A stretch of DNA of 64,000 nt, from the NCBI GenBank assembly GCA_964019425.1, contig OZ025822.1:930001-994000 (forward strand). Direction: 5' to 3'. Of this stretch, positions 22,139 to 34,700 are shown one piece after another; the stretch's first letter is position 1, and each line of letters opens with the position of its first letter. The notes below the pieces were generated by a model. That model made no database searches. It was not told where the DNA came from and saw nothing but the letters and a program-made list of their open reading frames with translations. This stretch comes from Flectonema sp. DT1601 (lineage: Eukaryota > Euglenozoa > Diplonemea > Diplonemida > Diplonemidae). The position numbers and the translations under genes were made by a program.

Positions 22139-25040
22139 ATGTCGACTAGCGAGGGGGAATCTCCAGTCTCTCGATGGATTCAGTCCCCGCAGTCAGCAGT
22201 GCCTTATGTAACAAAGAATGGTCTTAAAGGAAGAGATCCAGAAACAGGATTAGAATTCAACAGCATCGACACTTTAACATCACGACAACAAAAAGAAGTT
22301 CCGAATCACAGAAAGGTATTTATAAATAAAGACAGTTCTGGTGCTATTGTTTATACTTTAGTATACTTCTTTGGAATTGTAACAAAGGCAAGTCACGGCA
22401 GGGCAATGTCACAAAAACGTGTTATTGTCGTCAGTCAAAAAGCCCTGTACGTATTATACATCAATACAGGTATCAGTAGATGTATTCCTTTAACAGATAT
22501 TGAACAAATCATTACATCACCCGACAGGTGGATGGGTGTTAACATTTCTGGTTCACACGACGTAGCCTTCAAAGTTGAAACTGCCAAGGAAATGAAACAA
22601 CTGATAATAGTACTGCAGTGTATGTGTCAACACGTATCTGGTAGACCTCTTCATATTCAAAAGGTTAATGGAAATCAAACAACTGTCAAGTCAAAAATGG
22701 CTCTTCAAAAACAACAAAATTGGAGTGCAAAAACAGCAGAAGTCATTCCTCTGAATGGAGTCACTAAACAACAATTAGACGCAGCATTCAGATCTGTTGG
22801 TTGTGATGCTCAGGCACAACCGAGTACGCCCATTGCGTCAGTTCAACAACAGCAGCCGTCTTCTGCTTTTGCTGAAGTTCTTCCTGTTCCGGATGATTCA
22901 GAGCGGAGATTACTTTTAAAAAGATTATCACAACTAGTTCAAGAATCTGAACAGCTGTCAGACATATCATCTGAGAATGACGACTTACTTAGAGTTCTAC
23001 AGGAAAAGGCTTCTGGAATTATAAAGAACCGTTCCCAACTATGTAACATACTCGGAATAGAAGTACCTTCTGATTCTGACAGTACTTCGATAATGAAGTT
23101 ACAACTCGGTTGTAAAACTCGCGATAAACTTTCTCAAATCGCAAATATCAAACAGCAATGGAAAGACGATCTCGCTCTCATACAAAATCAACTTGAAGCT
23201 GAAGTAAACAGAACTTCTCATATCGATATCCCCGCGTTACAAAATCAACTAAAACAGAACGGAGTCCCAAATGGTGTTTGGGATGAGCATCTGACTCTTG
23301 CGAATAACATCAGAGAACTGGTCGCTAAAATTGACGTCTTGAAAGCAACTTCTGAGGGATTAACAAAACAACAAGAAGAAGAAACAATTTTACAACAAGA
23401 GAAGACAGAACTATCAACAACTACTCATGATGAATTAGTGAGACGAATTCAGAATGAGATATCTCAACTACGTCAACAAGTAAACCAATCGATGTCATCA
23501 TCACCAACTTTTAAAGCAGCCAAAGTAGAACAAGAACAGCTCTTGAAGACAAAGGAAGACCTCCAAAAACAAATCGAAGAAACCAAACGTCGAATAGAAC
23601 AACTCCACTCCTACGACATCCATCCAGCTGAGGAGGCTGACACGATGGAAGACTCTATTCAGAATGTTGACGAAGAACTACTCAGCACTCAAATAGAATT
23701 ACAACGAGCAGAAGAGCGCTGCCAACATCTTCAAGTTGTCGCTAATGAAAGTCCTGCTCTGCTTCATGAAATAGAAGCAAAGGAAGCTGACATCCAACGA
23801 CTGGAGTTTGAAAGTCGGGAATTAATGATAAAGGGAAAGGCTGCTCGTCAGCAATACGAATCAACAATAAGTGACATCCTTATGAAGATCGAAACCAACA
23901 ACAGCAAAGCAAAGAAACTCGATTCGGAATCAGCTGTCTTACAGGACGATGCAAAGAAGCAGCTGACAAACGCAAATACGAAACACAACAATGAGGTGTC
24001 AGAAGCTCAGCAGCTTCTGGCAGCAGCAAAGCAGCAGTATGAGCGAGAAGTGAATGCAATGCAACTGAATGAGCAAACTGTTGATAAATATTATGGTGAA
24101 AAATTGCAACAACCTTTTCAACCATGTTCTGAAGACAAGGAACTAGAACAGAGACTCTCATCTATCGATAATGCGATCCTTCAGGTGCAGAATGATTTGG
24201 TTGAACTCGATCAGCGAGACCTCACTGTTCGCGAGAAGTTTGAACGTAACGAAAGTACGATGTTGAGTCAGAGAGATGTCCTACTTCAGAATATAACAAT
24301 CTGGACATCACAAGGAAGTCAAGAACTTGTACACAAAGCTCAAGATGATCTCTCTAAACTACAAGAGACTATCGAGTCATTACAACATAGTATGGATACT
24401 TTCTCATCTCATGCACGTGTTACAAGAGATAAACATCATCAAAGAGAACAAGTATTAATGACTCAAAGAGATGAATTAGTTGAAGCAGTAGCCGAAGTAA
24501 ATAAACAAAACCTCGCAATTCTTATCGAAACTTCAACACTCACATCTCAACACTCAGAGTTCTCTTCAGATGTTGATGTTGAGTCAGCTATCTCACAAAA
24601 TATTTCTCATCGTCGACTGAGTGCTTTATCACCATTAGGACCTGCAGCTCCTGCTTGGCTTCATCCTGTCACAGTTACTCGACAGTCACTTAATGAAATG
24701 TGGGGATTGGTATGTGTTTGGTTGGTTTAGATTTTAAAAAAAAAAAAAAAAGAAAAAAAAAATTCAACAAAACAAAAAACAGTCCTGTGACAATACCATG
24801 ATATCAACGGTAGTACCTGGCTCACCAGTAGATAGGTCTGGACTGTTGTTGGGTCAGACTATTCTAATGGTAAATGGGAAGTCAGTAGACACACAAGAAC
24901 AGGTTTGTGATTTAATTATTTAATTACAACATCTCTGTCTTCACTAAGACATTAAAAAAAATAATAAATAAAACAACCAACAGGTCTACGCTCACTTTAC
25001 ATCTGCTGAGCTGTCAGTAAACGTAATTGTTCACGAGTAA
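22139..25040 (+). CDS. PH-like, coiled-coil and PDZ domain protein (three exons)
   Basis: Exons 22139-24709, 24783-24902 and 24984-25040 give 915 residues. Introns of 73 and 81 bases start GTATGT and GTTTGT and end ACAG and ACAG; both joins are in phase 0. Residues about 55-170 form a PH-like domain (RVIVVSQKALYVLYINT, then IPLTDIEQIITS) of the kind common in kinetoplastid proteins. Residues about 260-820 are coiled coil, rich in Gln, Glu and Lys. The C-terminal exons encode a PDZ domain: TMISTVVPGSPVDRSGLLLG, then QTILMVNGKSV and a final strand LSVNVIVHE. This suggests a scaffold tying a membrane or cytoskeletal site to partners; the partners are unknown. Reading exon 1 alone would lose the PDZ domain. 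Confidence 0.85.
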
Positions 25041-25411
25041 TGTTGTGAAACAGTCCGCACTCATACTTCTATCAGAAGTATCCTTAGAAAGTATAAGCCT
25101 GTATTTCTTATTCAAAAGAGTTTTGTTTTTAGTTCTTTTATTTTTATTTTTTTTTTTTTTATTGTGTGCTTTAATTATGGTCCCTTTTCTTTAGATTATT
25201 CTTATGAAAAATATCGCTACTAGTTTTTTTTTTTTTTTTAATATAAATTTCTTCCTTGATAGCGATAGTTTTCATTCTAACGGGGGGTTTTTTTTTTCTT
25301 CTTACACTGAAATATTACTTTCTTTTCCGTCAGGTTAATTGAAAAGAGTGTGTTTGGGTTGGTTTTTTACCCTCACAAGTGAATCACCCTCACAGTTGAT
25401 AAAACATAGAA
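25041..25411. other. Intergenic region with T tracts
   Basis: 371 bases, with T runs and TTCTTTTCCGTCAG near 25321-25334, a plausible trans-splice acceptor for the following gene. Nothing else seen. Confidence 0.45.
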
Positions 25412-27307
25412 ATGAAAGAAGAGAGTTTACTTGGAGTAGATCAAGAATCTGTGTTCAGATCTCTTTTAATTAAAGAAAGTGAGCTGCTTGTGGAAGAAGA
25501 TGAGGAATCAGAGAAAACAACTGTTGGAGACCAGTTAAGTAATTTCAGTAAACTGATGATTAAAATTATATCAACCGAAAATAAGATTCAAGTCTGCAGA
25601 CACTACGAGAGATGTGCTGCTTATGTTCTAACAGAACTACCAGCTGTGATTGATCTCTCTGAAATCTATTTAATTAAAGGCCTCGATGAAGTATTAGCAA
25701 TCACTAAACTAATTATACAAACAGCTCACGACTACATTATTAGATACTCGTCACTTACTAATAAAATATTAAAACAGATTAAAACATCAACTGACATTGT
25801 TGATTCAACAAAGTTAGAAATAGAAAACTATTTACAAATACTTCCAATTCCTCATATCAACGATGATGATGACGTTAGTAGTCAGGAGGATCTTATTCTT
25901 AAGTCGCAGGAGGTGTTTTCAAATCCTCCGATAAAAATATCAAAAACATACTCCGACTCGAATTGGAACTATTCTCACAGAAAGTTATTCATATCTCAAA
26001 TGAAGAATTGCGAAGACAAAACAAACAAAACATTAAATCATTGCGCTCTTCTGGAAGACGCTGCGGTGTCTCTCTCTGGTGAAGTAAAACAACTCATCGA
26101 CTGTATTTCATCTACAGAACTATTATCTGATATGCCGATTACTCATCAATCAGAACTAATGGAATCTATTACAGATGGCTCTAGTCTTGTTGATCAATAT
26201 TTAGACCAATCTGATTCAACAAAACTTCGATGCTTCGTCGACCACTCGAAACTTTTAGAACTTCACAAACGAAGTGAAAATGCAGTTCGACAAAATGGAT
26301 TAGAACACAGCGAGTGGACAGCAGATTGTAATGAGAATTCATTAAAACTGGACGATGCGATCTCTGAAGCAAAACACCGACTTGACAGCCTCCCACTTCA
26401 GTACCGAACTCAACGTCGGAATTTAGAGCAGAAACTTGAAAATCTCATAACTGACAGAACCCGTACAGTGGAACAGGCGCTGCTCGACAGCAAAAGATTC
26501 CTCCAAAGTAACGACAAACAACAACAAGATATAAAGAATGAATTAGCGAGTCTTGAGAATACGGAAGTAGCGAAGCGCAATGAGATTAAAGTTCAGATAT
26601 CTGACCTGTCAACACAACGTGTGGAACTTATTAAAAGAAACTCCGAAGAGAGTTCAGATCGAATTAATAAATACAACACCATGAGACAGCAACTGAAATC
26701 TTTATCAGATCATCTCACTCCGCGATGCCATTCTTTAGAAGAACTTCATAAGAGGTGTGGCAGGGCGAGTGATGTCTCTGGATTTCTGAAACAAATCATC
26801 ACAAAAGTACAAACAGCAGTCGAGGGTGAAGTTGCTGACAGAGCCGCACGCGATAAGAAAATTCAAACAGCTCTTCACAAGTCTGTTGTTGCTGCTTCAG
26901 AAATACTAATCACTCTCAACACCAGATCGATATTCCTACGAGAGTGTTTGTGTAGATATGTTTCTTTTCGTGTTAATGAAATGCGTGACACCATTTCATT
27001 CTTTAGCTCTACTTCAGATCCTTGTTTTGTTAATCAATTTGATCTAATGAAGATATTGTTCAACAGACTACGTGAATCTAATTGTAAGTCTGAATGGCTT
27101 TCAACTACTCGTCAGAGACTACTGCAGTCGATTTCCCCGTCGACTAACTTCATAACTCGTCATCGTATTCCATCTGTTGATATCAAACAATTATCAAGTT
27201 CTCTAATTTCTGAATGGCAACAAGAGAATGAAGTCTCTCGGGAGACAACAACTCTAACTCCACACCCACCACCAGAGACTATCTGGGTGGCTAATCAAAT
27301 TACCTGA
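25412..27307 (+). CDS. Coiled-coil protein, function unknown
   Basis: 631 residues, no intron, no family recognised. The first 150 residues are helical and mildly hydrophobic. An acidic linker follows (INDDDDVSSQED). A long coiled coil runs about 290-480, dense in Glu, Gln, Lys and Arg (for example LEQKLENLITDRTRTVEQAL). The C-terminal 130 residues are again helical. It follows the PH-like/PDZ protein by about 370 bases and may act in the same cytoskeletal or trafficking setting, but only position supports that. Confidence 0.75.
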   Translation: MKEESLLGVDQESVFRSLLIKESELLVEEDEESEKTTVGDQLSNFSKLMIKIISTENKIQVCRHYERCAAYVLTELPAVIDLSEIYLIKGLDEVLAITKLIIQTAHDYIIRYSSLTNKILKQIKTSTDIVDSTKLEIENYLQILPIPHINDDDDVSSQEDLILKSQEVFSNPPIKISKTYSDSNWNYSHRKLFISQMKNCEDKTNKTLNHCALLEDAAVSLSGEVKQLIDCISSTELLSDMPITHQSELMESITDGSSLVDQYLDQSDSTKLRCFVDHSKLLELHKRSENAVRQNGLEHSEWTADCNENSLKLDDAISEAKHRLDSLPLQYRTQRRNLEQKLENLITDRTRTVEQALLDSKRFLQSNDKQQQDIKNELASLENTEVAKRNEIKVQISDLSTQRVELIKRNSEESSDRINKYNTMRQQLKSLSDHLTPRCHSLEELHKRCGRASDVSGFLKQIITKVQTAVEGEVADRAARDKKIQTALHKSVVAASEILITLNTRSIFLRECLCRYVSFRVNEMRDTISFFSSTSDPCFVNQFDLMKILFNRLRESNCKSEWLSTTRQRLLQSISPSTNFITRHRIPSVDIKQLSSSLISEWQQENEVSRETTTLTPHPPPETIWVANQIT

Positions 27308-27421
27308 AGAAGGCGACTTATTATTCATTTACACTTTTGGTTCTTTACTTTAATAAGAGTCGTTTACTTCATTCATCTGACTTATTATTATCTTACAACC
27401 AGGAAGCGTAGACAACATAAT

Positions 27422-27901
27422 ATGCTGCGGCGAGCCCTCCTAAGACAGACCCGAGAGGTCCACAGTCCTACAAACTACGCAGGTATCGTATCAACAAAGC
27501 AACCTGGTCATTTACGACACTGGTTAGAAGCAAACACGGGAAACCATTTTAGATATTGGGATAGAATGGGACCAGAAGATGTAGATCACGCTCAGAGACT
27601 AAAGGCTCAGGGTACCTGGTTTCAGTCACTCAGATGGGGGGATTACATTGTTGTACATAGAGCAAAGGAAACAGAAGAAATGTTAGACCATGGTGTATTT
27701 ATGGGTCATGATAGAGGTATCTGTACCTACACTGTCTACAAAGATCCCGAGAAGAGAGGAACTTTTTGGTTAGGTCGCAATTTAATGATTTGGCTTTCGC
27801 CGGACCTATTCGCCCTCGAGGACGATGACATCTACGTCAACGACCTTCTTGTGTACAGTCCAGACCCAGAGAAGGAACTCGGTATGCCTCTAGCATCATA
27901 G
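27422..27901 (+). CDS. 159-residue protein, possibly mitochondrial, function unknown
   Basis: No intron; only 114 bases follow the preceding stop, and TTACAACCAG lies about 20 bases before the ATG. The N-terminus MLRRALLRQTREVHSP is basic and amphipathic, as in mitochondrial presequences. The body is rich in Trp and Tyr (HFRYWDRMGPEDV, TWFQSLRWGDYIVV, GTFWLGRNLMIWLSPDLF) with an acidic C-terminus. I do not recognise the family; a lineage-specific respiratory-complex subunit is one possibility, unproved. Confidence 0.75.
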   Translation: MLRRALLRQTREVHSPTNYAGIVSTKQPGHLRHWLEANTGNHFRYWDRMGPEDVDHAQRLKAQGTWFQSLRWGDYIVVHRAKETEEMLDHGVFMGHDRGICTYTVYKDPEKRGTFWLGRNLMIWLSPDLFALEDDDIYVNDLLVYSPDPEKELGMPLAS

Positions 27902-28490
27902 AGATCATTCTAATTAGGATCTGTTAACACATAACTCCTTGGAGTGGCTTAGTAACGTCTCGCGTAACTAACCAAATCAAGGATGCGTCCTGACGCAAAC
28001 CTTGTGAGATGTTCATAGCATGCAGTCCTAGACTAGCTGTGCTTCAGTTAGAACAATTCATCGAATGTATTTTAGTATTCGCAAGAACTCTATTTCGAGT
28101 TTCCTGGTCATCCCTTTAGGGATTGGATAACAAAAAAAGAATGCAAAAAAAAAAAAAAAAAAAAAGTGTGTTGTTCAAGGGAGGAGAAAAGAATGAAAAC
28201 CTCCCGTTACGTTACTAATTTCAAACCAAGAAAATAAAAAAAAACCGGTAGTTTTTCAATTCTGTTTCTTCGTTTTTGGCAGCAAGGCAATAAAACATGA
28301 GCGGATGGGGACGGACAGCGTCATCATTCAGACGGTTACTGTGAACAAACCAACATGTCAAAGTCGGCGGGTATCCTGAATGATGCATGTGATTGAGTCT
28401 CTCAGTCAGGTAATGGAAAGTATTGTAGTTACTTTATAAATTTTATGATTTTGATCTCAGGTATAAAAAAGGAAAAGGGGGAAAACAAAA
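27902..28490. other. Intergenic region, no gene seen
   Basis: About 0.6 kb. It includes an A run near 28145-28165 and ends in TTTTGATCTCAG, acceptor-like, about 30 bases before the next start. One 13-codon frame after GTTTTTGGCAG near 28297 is too short to call. Confidence 0.45.
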
Positions 28491-30624
28491 ATGGATCCCA
28501 ACCAGCGCCAAAACATATGCGCAGCGATTGATGCGAACACAATTATATACTGTAATGTGAGTGAAGAACAACAGGGGCTTTGGATGGTTAGAGATGGTGA
28601 TTTTCAAAATCAAACAAAAGTAAATCACACTGAGATGTGGGGCGATGATATTATTACTTCCCTCAGTGTTAGTTGTGGAGGGAAGTGGCTTTTGATTACA
28701 GGAATGAGCGCAGCTTACGTGTCAGAAATAACAAAAGGATCGCCACCTACTATTACAAAATCACATCGACTTTATAACATAGGTGGGATTTCTGAAACCC
28801 ATTGGCATCCTTCTTGTGAAGAAATTATTTACTGCCTGGCTGACTATCGAAGGATTGCTATTTATAACGTAACTGACCTTCAGCTTCATGGAATTATACC
28901 TTTAGTAAATGAAGAGGACGATGCGATAACAACTACTACACTTGTATCTGGTAGTTGTCATAAACTATCGAGTTTATCTCTGTGTTCAGCTAATGGAGCA
29001 GGTTTGATTACTATTGATTATCCGATTGTACCTCCGAGTACAGCCATCCCAACGAATATAATAAACACTTTAGACTCTGATATGTGTGATATTATCTCTG
29101 TTAGATGTGCTGATGATTTCTCTACAGGATGGGTAGACACACTTCCGATGGATAATTCCCAACTTGAAGTCGAATTCACTAACGTCATTGGAGTTGTTAC
29201 AAAAGGACCAACTAATGAGATGTTGATTTCGAGTATGTCTGCCCAACATACTTCAGCATTTAGTGATGGGTTTACTCTAATTGTAGTTACAATGTATGGA
29301 GTTTATAATTATTACATCCCAAACAGTAGTCTTTCAACAACTTTATCTAAATCTGGTGTCGGTGAGCTGTTATGTGAAATAGATCTGATTTCACTGTACA
29401 GTGGAATTTCTAACTTCCCCTGGGAAGCAGACCACATAAGAGATCAATGTAGAGTTTTCTTTGATGACATGGGAAGGTGTTCAACTCGTCATGTTGATGG
29501 TGTCGCTTCGAATCTTATTTTAATAAATCATCCTCTTGGAATTCTTGTTTCTGATAAGAATTGTGCTGACGGTACGATTTCAATGAGTCAGCTCCATGAG
29601 AATCCTCCTTTAATAAATTACAATAAATCTTGTAATAAGTCTCTCATCATTGGTTTAGTTCAATTCTCTGATCCTGCTCACGGTGAACAACAATACGCGA
29701 TGCTAACCTCATCTGGTGAATTCTTATTAGATTTCGTAGACTGTTCAACAGCAAAGCTTCCAAACCCTCCAATTTACGATGAAAGACGACCTTGTCCTGA
29801 ACAACAAAAGTCTCTTGCGAGAATTCAAGAGTGGGCATCAAATAAAGAAAGTTGTCTTCATCAAGATCTAAGAACTAACTTACATGAGGGAATTAGAAAA
29901 GTTGTATCCACAAAGATGAGTGACAAGAGTAGCAGTAGTTTGCAGCCGATGCTTAAGCTGCGACATGACGCGGTGGGACATCTCAACACGTCGTTAGGAA
30001 TTCTACAAAACTCTCTTCGTCAAAAGATCGCTGAGCTAAAACAACTTCGTCAGGAAGTCAGCGACATCGACTCTTCACAGAAAGCTTTGATTACGAGTAA
30101 GGAACATAATTTCAAACAGAGGTTGGACACAATGCAGTCGAAGGCTAGTTCTGGTGACTTCTGCAATCCAGAGAGACTCTCTTCTGCCGTCACTCAAACA
30201 CTTTTATCTGACTCGTCACTTCTGAGTAGAGTTCGAATTGTCGATAACAAAGTAACTTTACAATCGCTCGCATCAGAAGTTGGTTTAAATTGTACACCTG
30301 AAGTACTCTCCACATCTGGTCAAGTTGGAATCTTGTTGGGACCTTCCCAGTCGGACGTCTTTAAAGTCGCTATCGCTGATTCTGTTTTTGAGCTTCCAGG
30401 TGCTGCACTCACACTTGAGGGGAAAACCCAGGCAGACCAGTATGTGTTATTGTTTTGTTTTGTTAAGAGACAATTGAAACTATTTTAGAACGAGATATCC
30501 AAACATTTGTTTTATAACCTCAACGAGGAGAAGGCACACAAAATCTTACAACAGGTGGGACCGCTCCGTAGACCTCGCTGAAGAACGAAAAATGAAGCAA
30601 GACTGGTATGTTAACTTACTATAA
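28491..30624 (+). CDS. Propeller plus coiled-coil protein, possibly Nup82/Nup88-like nucleoporin
   Basis: Exon 1 is 28491-30439; a probable 49-base intron (GTATGT to TTTTAG) leads to exon 2 at 30489-30624, about 694 residues. Without the intron the frame ends at 30488 (665 residues). Residues 1-430 are beta-rich with WD-like blades (LSVSCGGKWLLITG, ISETHWHPSCEEIIYCLAD). Residues about 440-560 are helical and coiled coil (LSEL-type LKQLRQEVSDID), after LARIQEWASN. An N-terminal propeller followed by a C-terminal coiled coil is the plan of Nup82/Nup88, but the match is by architecture only. A further GTATGT at 30606 leaves the last codons uncertain. Confidence 0.65.
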
Positions 30625-30752
30625 TATTACAGTGAAAGATAGTAAACTGAAGTCCCTTTTTTGCGCTGGTGATTCCTCTCATTTCGTTTAACTGTTGAGG
30701 ATCTTTGTTGGAAGACAGCTGTGCACTACAAGTTATCTGAAATGATTCCGAA

Positions 30753-31154
30753 GTCAGGCGCGGGGCGCAGCCATGGATCTGAGTGAAACAGATCCACACC
30801 AAGTCACTACCATGCAGAACCGCGAAGTAAAGGGCAGACAATAACCAATTTTTGAACTTTTCTGCAACAATAGAGAGGTTGTCGTAGCAGTCAATGCTTT
30901 CGGCGTGGCAGTAGTAATCATCAACCGCACAGGCGCAGGTGTAGTCTCCCCTCGAATTCCCTGCAGTGTCTGCGTCAACACACAGCTGGCTGGGGTTGCA
31001 GGGGTCGAAGCTGCATTCGTCGACGGTAGGCCGAAGGAATAGAGCTGCCGTATTCCTTCGACCGAGCTGCCGTGCACGAGCTTCCCGAATTCGATGATCG
31101 AATTCTTAACGACACAGTCGTATGAATGTAATTCACAACGACATATGACGTCAC
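30753..31154 (-). pseudogene. Inverted 400-base copy of the EGF-like gene of the tandem array
   Basis: The reverse complement matches 55022-55434, the middle of the EGF-like membrane-protein gene, almost base for base. Two small gaps of about 11 and 6 bases interrupt the frame (near 31026 and 30890). Similarity ends abruptly at both edges. It lacks the signal peptide and the C-terminal membrane part, so it cannot make the full protein. It lies between two + strand genes, about 24 kb from its relative and in opposite orientation. The near identity points to a recent copy or to continuing gene conversion. Confidence 0.85.
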
Positions 31155-31772
31155 CTGCGAGTCTCCTATCAGAACGGAGTCTAGTGTGCCATAAGACAGA
31201 ACACCTTCATTAGAAGTTGAGATTATAAAGCATTTATTGTATGAGAAATAACTAATAAAAAACAGTCGTACGGAAGAAGCTCTTTGGAAGACAACTGCGT
31301 CACTTCGTCGTATCCACACCGAACTCTGCAATCGAGCTGGTGTGCTGCCCCAATAAGGTGTCATGTCTTACTGTGTCCGAATTATTTTATCAGTTTCAGG
31401 TCCTGTCCGGTACAAACACAACGAAAGGTGACGATCACGCAACGAAAGCCAAGCAGCGCAGCTCATTGCGCGCCATGTGACCGAATTGGCAAATTAAAGA
31501 AAGTAAAAATGGGAAGGAAAAAAAAAAAAAAAAACCATCAATTATAGTGACCAGTGTGTTGAAAACGCTTTTCTAGATTATACCAAAGGCTGTACGTCTT
31601 GCTTGGTTCACCACCTGATTATATTATTTTTTATGTTATGAATTGAAAAAGTGAATTCTATCTTTTCTCATTACAGGTTCGTATAAAGGATTGCAACCAC
31701 ATCTCATGAGAGTGAAAAGATGAAAACCTTTTTAACAACTAACAACTAACTCTTTCAGGCAATCACTCAAAA
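31155..31772. other. Intergenic region upstream of the SNF2 gene
   Basis: About 0.6 kb. The stretch 31155-31500 has higher G+C than other intergenic DNA here and may be more of the inserted segment, but I find no match to it at 55 kb. ACTCTTTCAG ends 14 bases before the SNF2 start codon and looks like its splice acceptor. Confidence 0.4.
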
Positions 31773-34700
31773 ATGTCTGATCGCCGCACTGTAAAGATTC
31801 ACAGTGGGGTGGATGCTTGGGAGCAGGTAAAACGGTCAGCACGGGCTAGCCGACAAGGGAAACGATCAACAGCTCCAGTCGTGAAGAGGAAAACACTCGA
31901 CATTGATAAGTTAGATTTTAATGAGCAGGACATCAACAGCATCCCTGAAGATGAAAAGTGGGAACGAGCATTCGAAGCATCGGAACTCACAATTCTAAAA
32001 CAACACCAACGAGATGGTATTTCATTCATGTGGTATAACTTAGTCAGAAAGAAAGTTGGATGTATTCTAGCTCATGCGATGGGTCTTGGGAAGACTTGTC
32101 AAATATTATATTTAATAAGAGCTCTTCAATTAACGAATAAAGGAAAACGTTTTGTAGTAATAGCAACACCATCACTTGTTAATACCTGGGAGACTGAAGC
32201 AAAGAAGTGGTTTCCTCAAATTGATATTTACAAAGTAACATCAGTTCAGAACCCAACAGATCGATACGATCAAATATACGAATGGTACAATAATGAAAAA
32301 GGTTCAATTCTCATAACAACTTACAGTCGCTTATCTGCTTATGTTACGGAAGTCCAAAACGGAATTTCAACAAAAGAAATAACATCCGTCAAGAAAATGA
32401 TGTTCGCACACGCTGACGTAGTTTGTATTGACGAGGCTCAACAAATTAAAAATGACAAGTCAGCCAAAACAATGGCATGTCGGGCTTTTGATACTCAACT
32501 GAGAGTAGCTTGTTCTGGTACACCAATGATGAATAATATCGACGAGTTGACCAGTATTATTGACTTCGTAAGACCTGATACTTGGTCTAAGAAAGGTGCT
32601 TCAGAATACATAAAACCAATTCACGATTCAATGAGAACATCAGCAACTAAATTTGACATCAATCTCGCAGAGCATCGAGCCAAGGCTGTTGTGAATCGAT
32701 TGGCTGGTGTAGTCCACAGACGAGACCAAACAATCCTCAAAGCAGACTTACCAGAAATACATCAATACATTCTGAGACTAAAACTTAGTGACATTCAAGC
32801 AAAACTGTACCAAAGATACACAAAGGATTTCCTTTCAAGGAAAGGCGATAAATGTCTATTTGAGTACCGAGCAATGACTAACAGAATAGCGATGCATCCA
32901 CTCTTGATATATTCTTTTATAAATAGACGAGTTGAAGAGAGTAATGCCGATCCAAATCACTACAAATGGGCGACTGAAATCTTATCTAACGATGACTGGA
33001 GTTGGTTAAATCAAGACGACGGTAACGTATCGGTTAAACAATTACTCGGTTGTTCTTCTAAACTACAAGCACTGCTGGGGATAATTGAAACTTGTTGGGA
33101 ACGGGGAGAGAAAGTTTTGATATTCTCGTCCTATGTTGAGATCTTGAAATTCGTAAAAGCCTTCCTCCTCCAATGCGGAGAGTGCGGGACAATTGGATTC
33201 TTTGATGGGGAAACTCCTCCAAAAGAGAGAAATCGAATTGTTGGAGATTTCCAAAAAGGTTTACTAAACGTTCTACTCCTTTCTTATGGTGTTGGAGGTG
33301 TCGGACTCACGTTAACGAAAGCTACAAAAGTAATTCTGTTAGAAACAAATTGGAACTGGGCAGAGATTCAACAAGCAATCTTCAGAGCTTATCGTTATGG
33401 TCAAACAAAACCTGTGACTAGTTATCAATTAATATCTGACGGAACGATGGAAGACAAAGTTCTTACGATGATGATGCGAAAAGATTGGCTTCACAGACGT
33501 ATCATCGATGACGAGACTCCAACTAGACAACACATAGCTGGTGATATGACTTACTCATACTATGGATACACTCCTAGAAAGAGAATTACGTGGCATCAGT
33601 GTCCACTAAGTAACAAACAAGAGATCGATCCCATGATTGAATCTTTAGAAAAATTAGATGACATTCTAACACAGGCATCTGAATATTCCACATTGTTGGC
33701 AAATGATCCCGATGCCGGAATGGAACTTGACGATGAACAGGTTGAAAAATCAAAACACCATTTAGAAGAGTTCCATAGAGAGGTCAGTAACGGTGCTGGT
33801 TTAAGTGGACTCATAAATCACAGTGCGATGATCTTACAAAAAAAGCTTCAACTTGAAAAGAAGAATCGCGAAAAGAGAAAGCTCTCTGTGCGGTTCAGCG
33901 AGGATACCGTTATAGAAAAAGTCGACGAAACAACTGAGAGACCAATCGACAGAATACCAAAAGTACCTCCTGGGAGAAAGATTCAAAAAGTCGATCCCAG
34001 AGTGACATATTACACATCGCAAGACTTATCAAAAGCAAGAGAAATAGTAACGAGACACGCTGCTAACCCGGAAGTTGATGCAATCCTCGCTGATGTAGGT
34101 GGTCGTCTTCACGATACGAAACGCTGGTGTCTAACTGGACTACTAGCAAGAGAAGTACCATCTGATACAGACACACATGGTATTATTGATCTTATATTTA
34201 TGCAAGTCTTAACAAATGGTGCCAGTCTGATGCAAAACTTTCTTCAAGTGCATCCTCCCAGTAGACGGGCTTTAGAGGAAATGAAATGCACCCTACCTCA
34301 ATATTCTGAATGGGAGAACGAAGCCGTAAGGGAGAACCGAGATGTAGCAAATTGGGTTCGAGCTTTGAAGGGGAACAGAATGTTGGATGCGACTTTAGAT
34401 GTTTCACAAATCTTTCGAAACATACTTCATCAGAGAGGATTGACTGGTGCTGATAGTGTAAGAGATGCTTTCTTACAAGATGTTATGGGTGCTTGGTTAT
34501 TACTTCCCAAGTGGTTGGCAACATTGATAGGGTTCGCTCTTAACATGAACGTATCTCCTGTTCAGTATCTCATTCAAATGGGGTTTCGAAGTATCATGGA
34601 TTGGCAAATAGCCAACAATAATAAAATAAAAGCGATCCTTCGTAATATTGTTCTTTCAATAACTGGTATCGATCCTGATACTTCAAACTTAGTAAACCTT

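Noticed and set aside
30606-30632. A further intron (GTATGT...TTACAG, 27 bases) at the end of the Nup-like gene
   Set aside because: Shorter than any other intron here; the frame already ends a few codons later.
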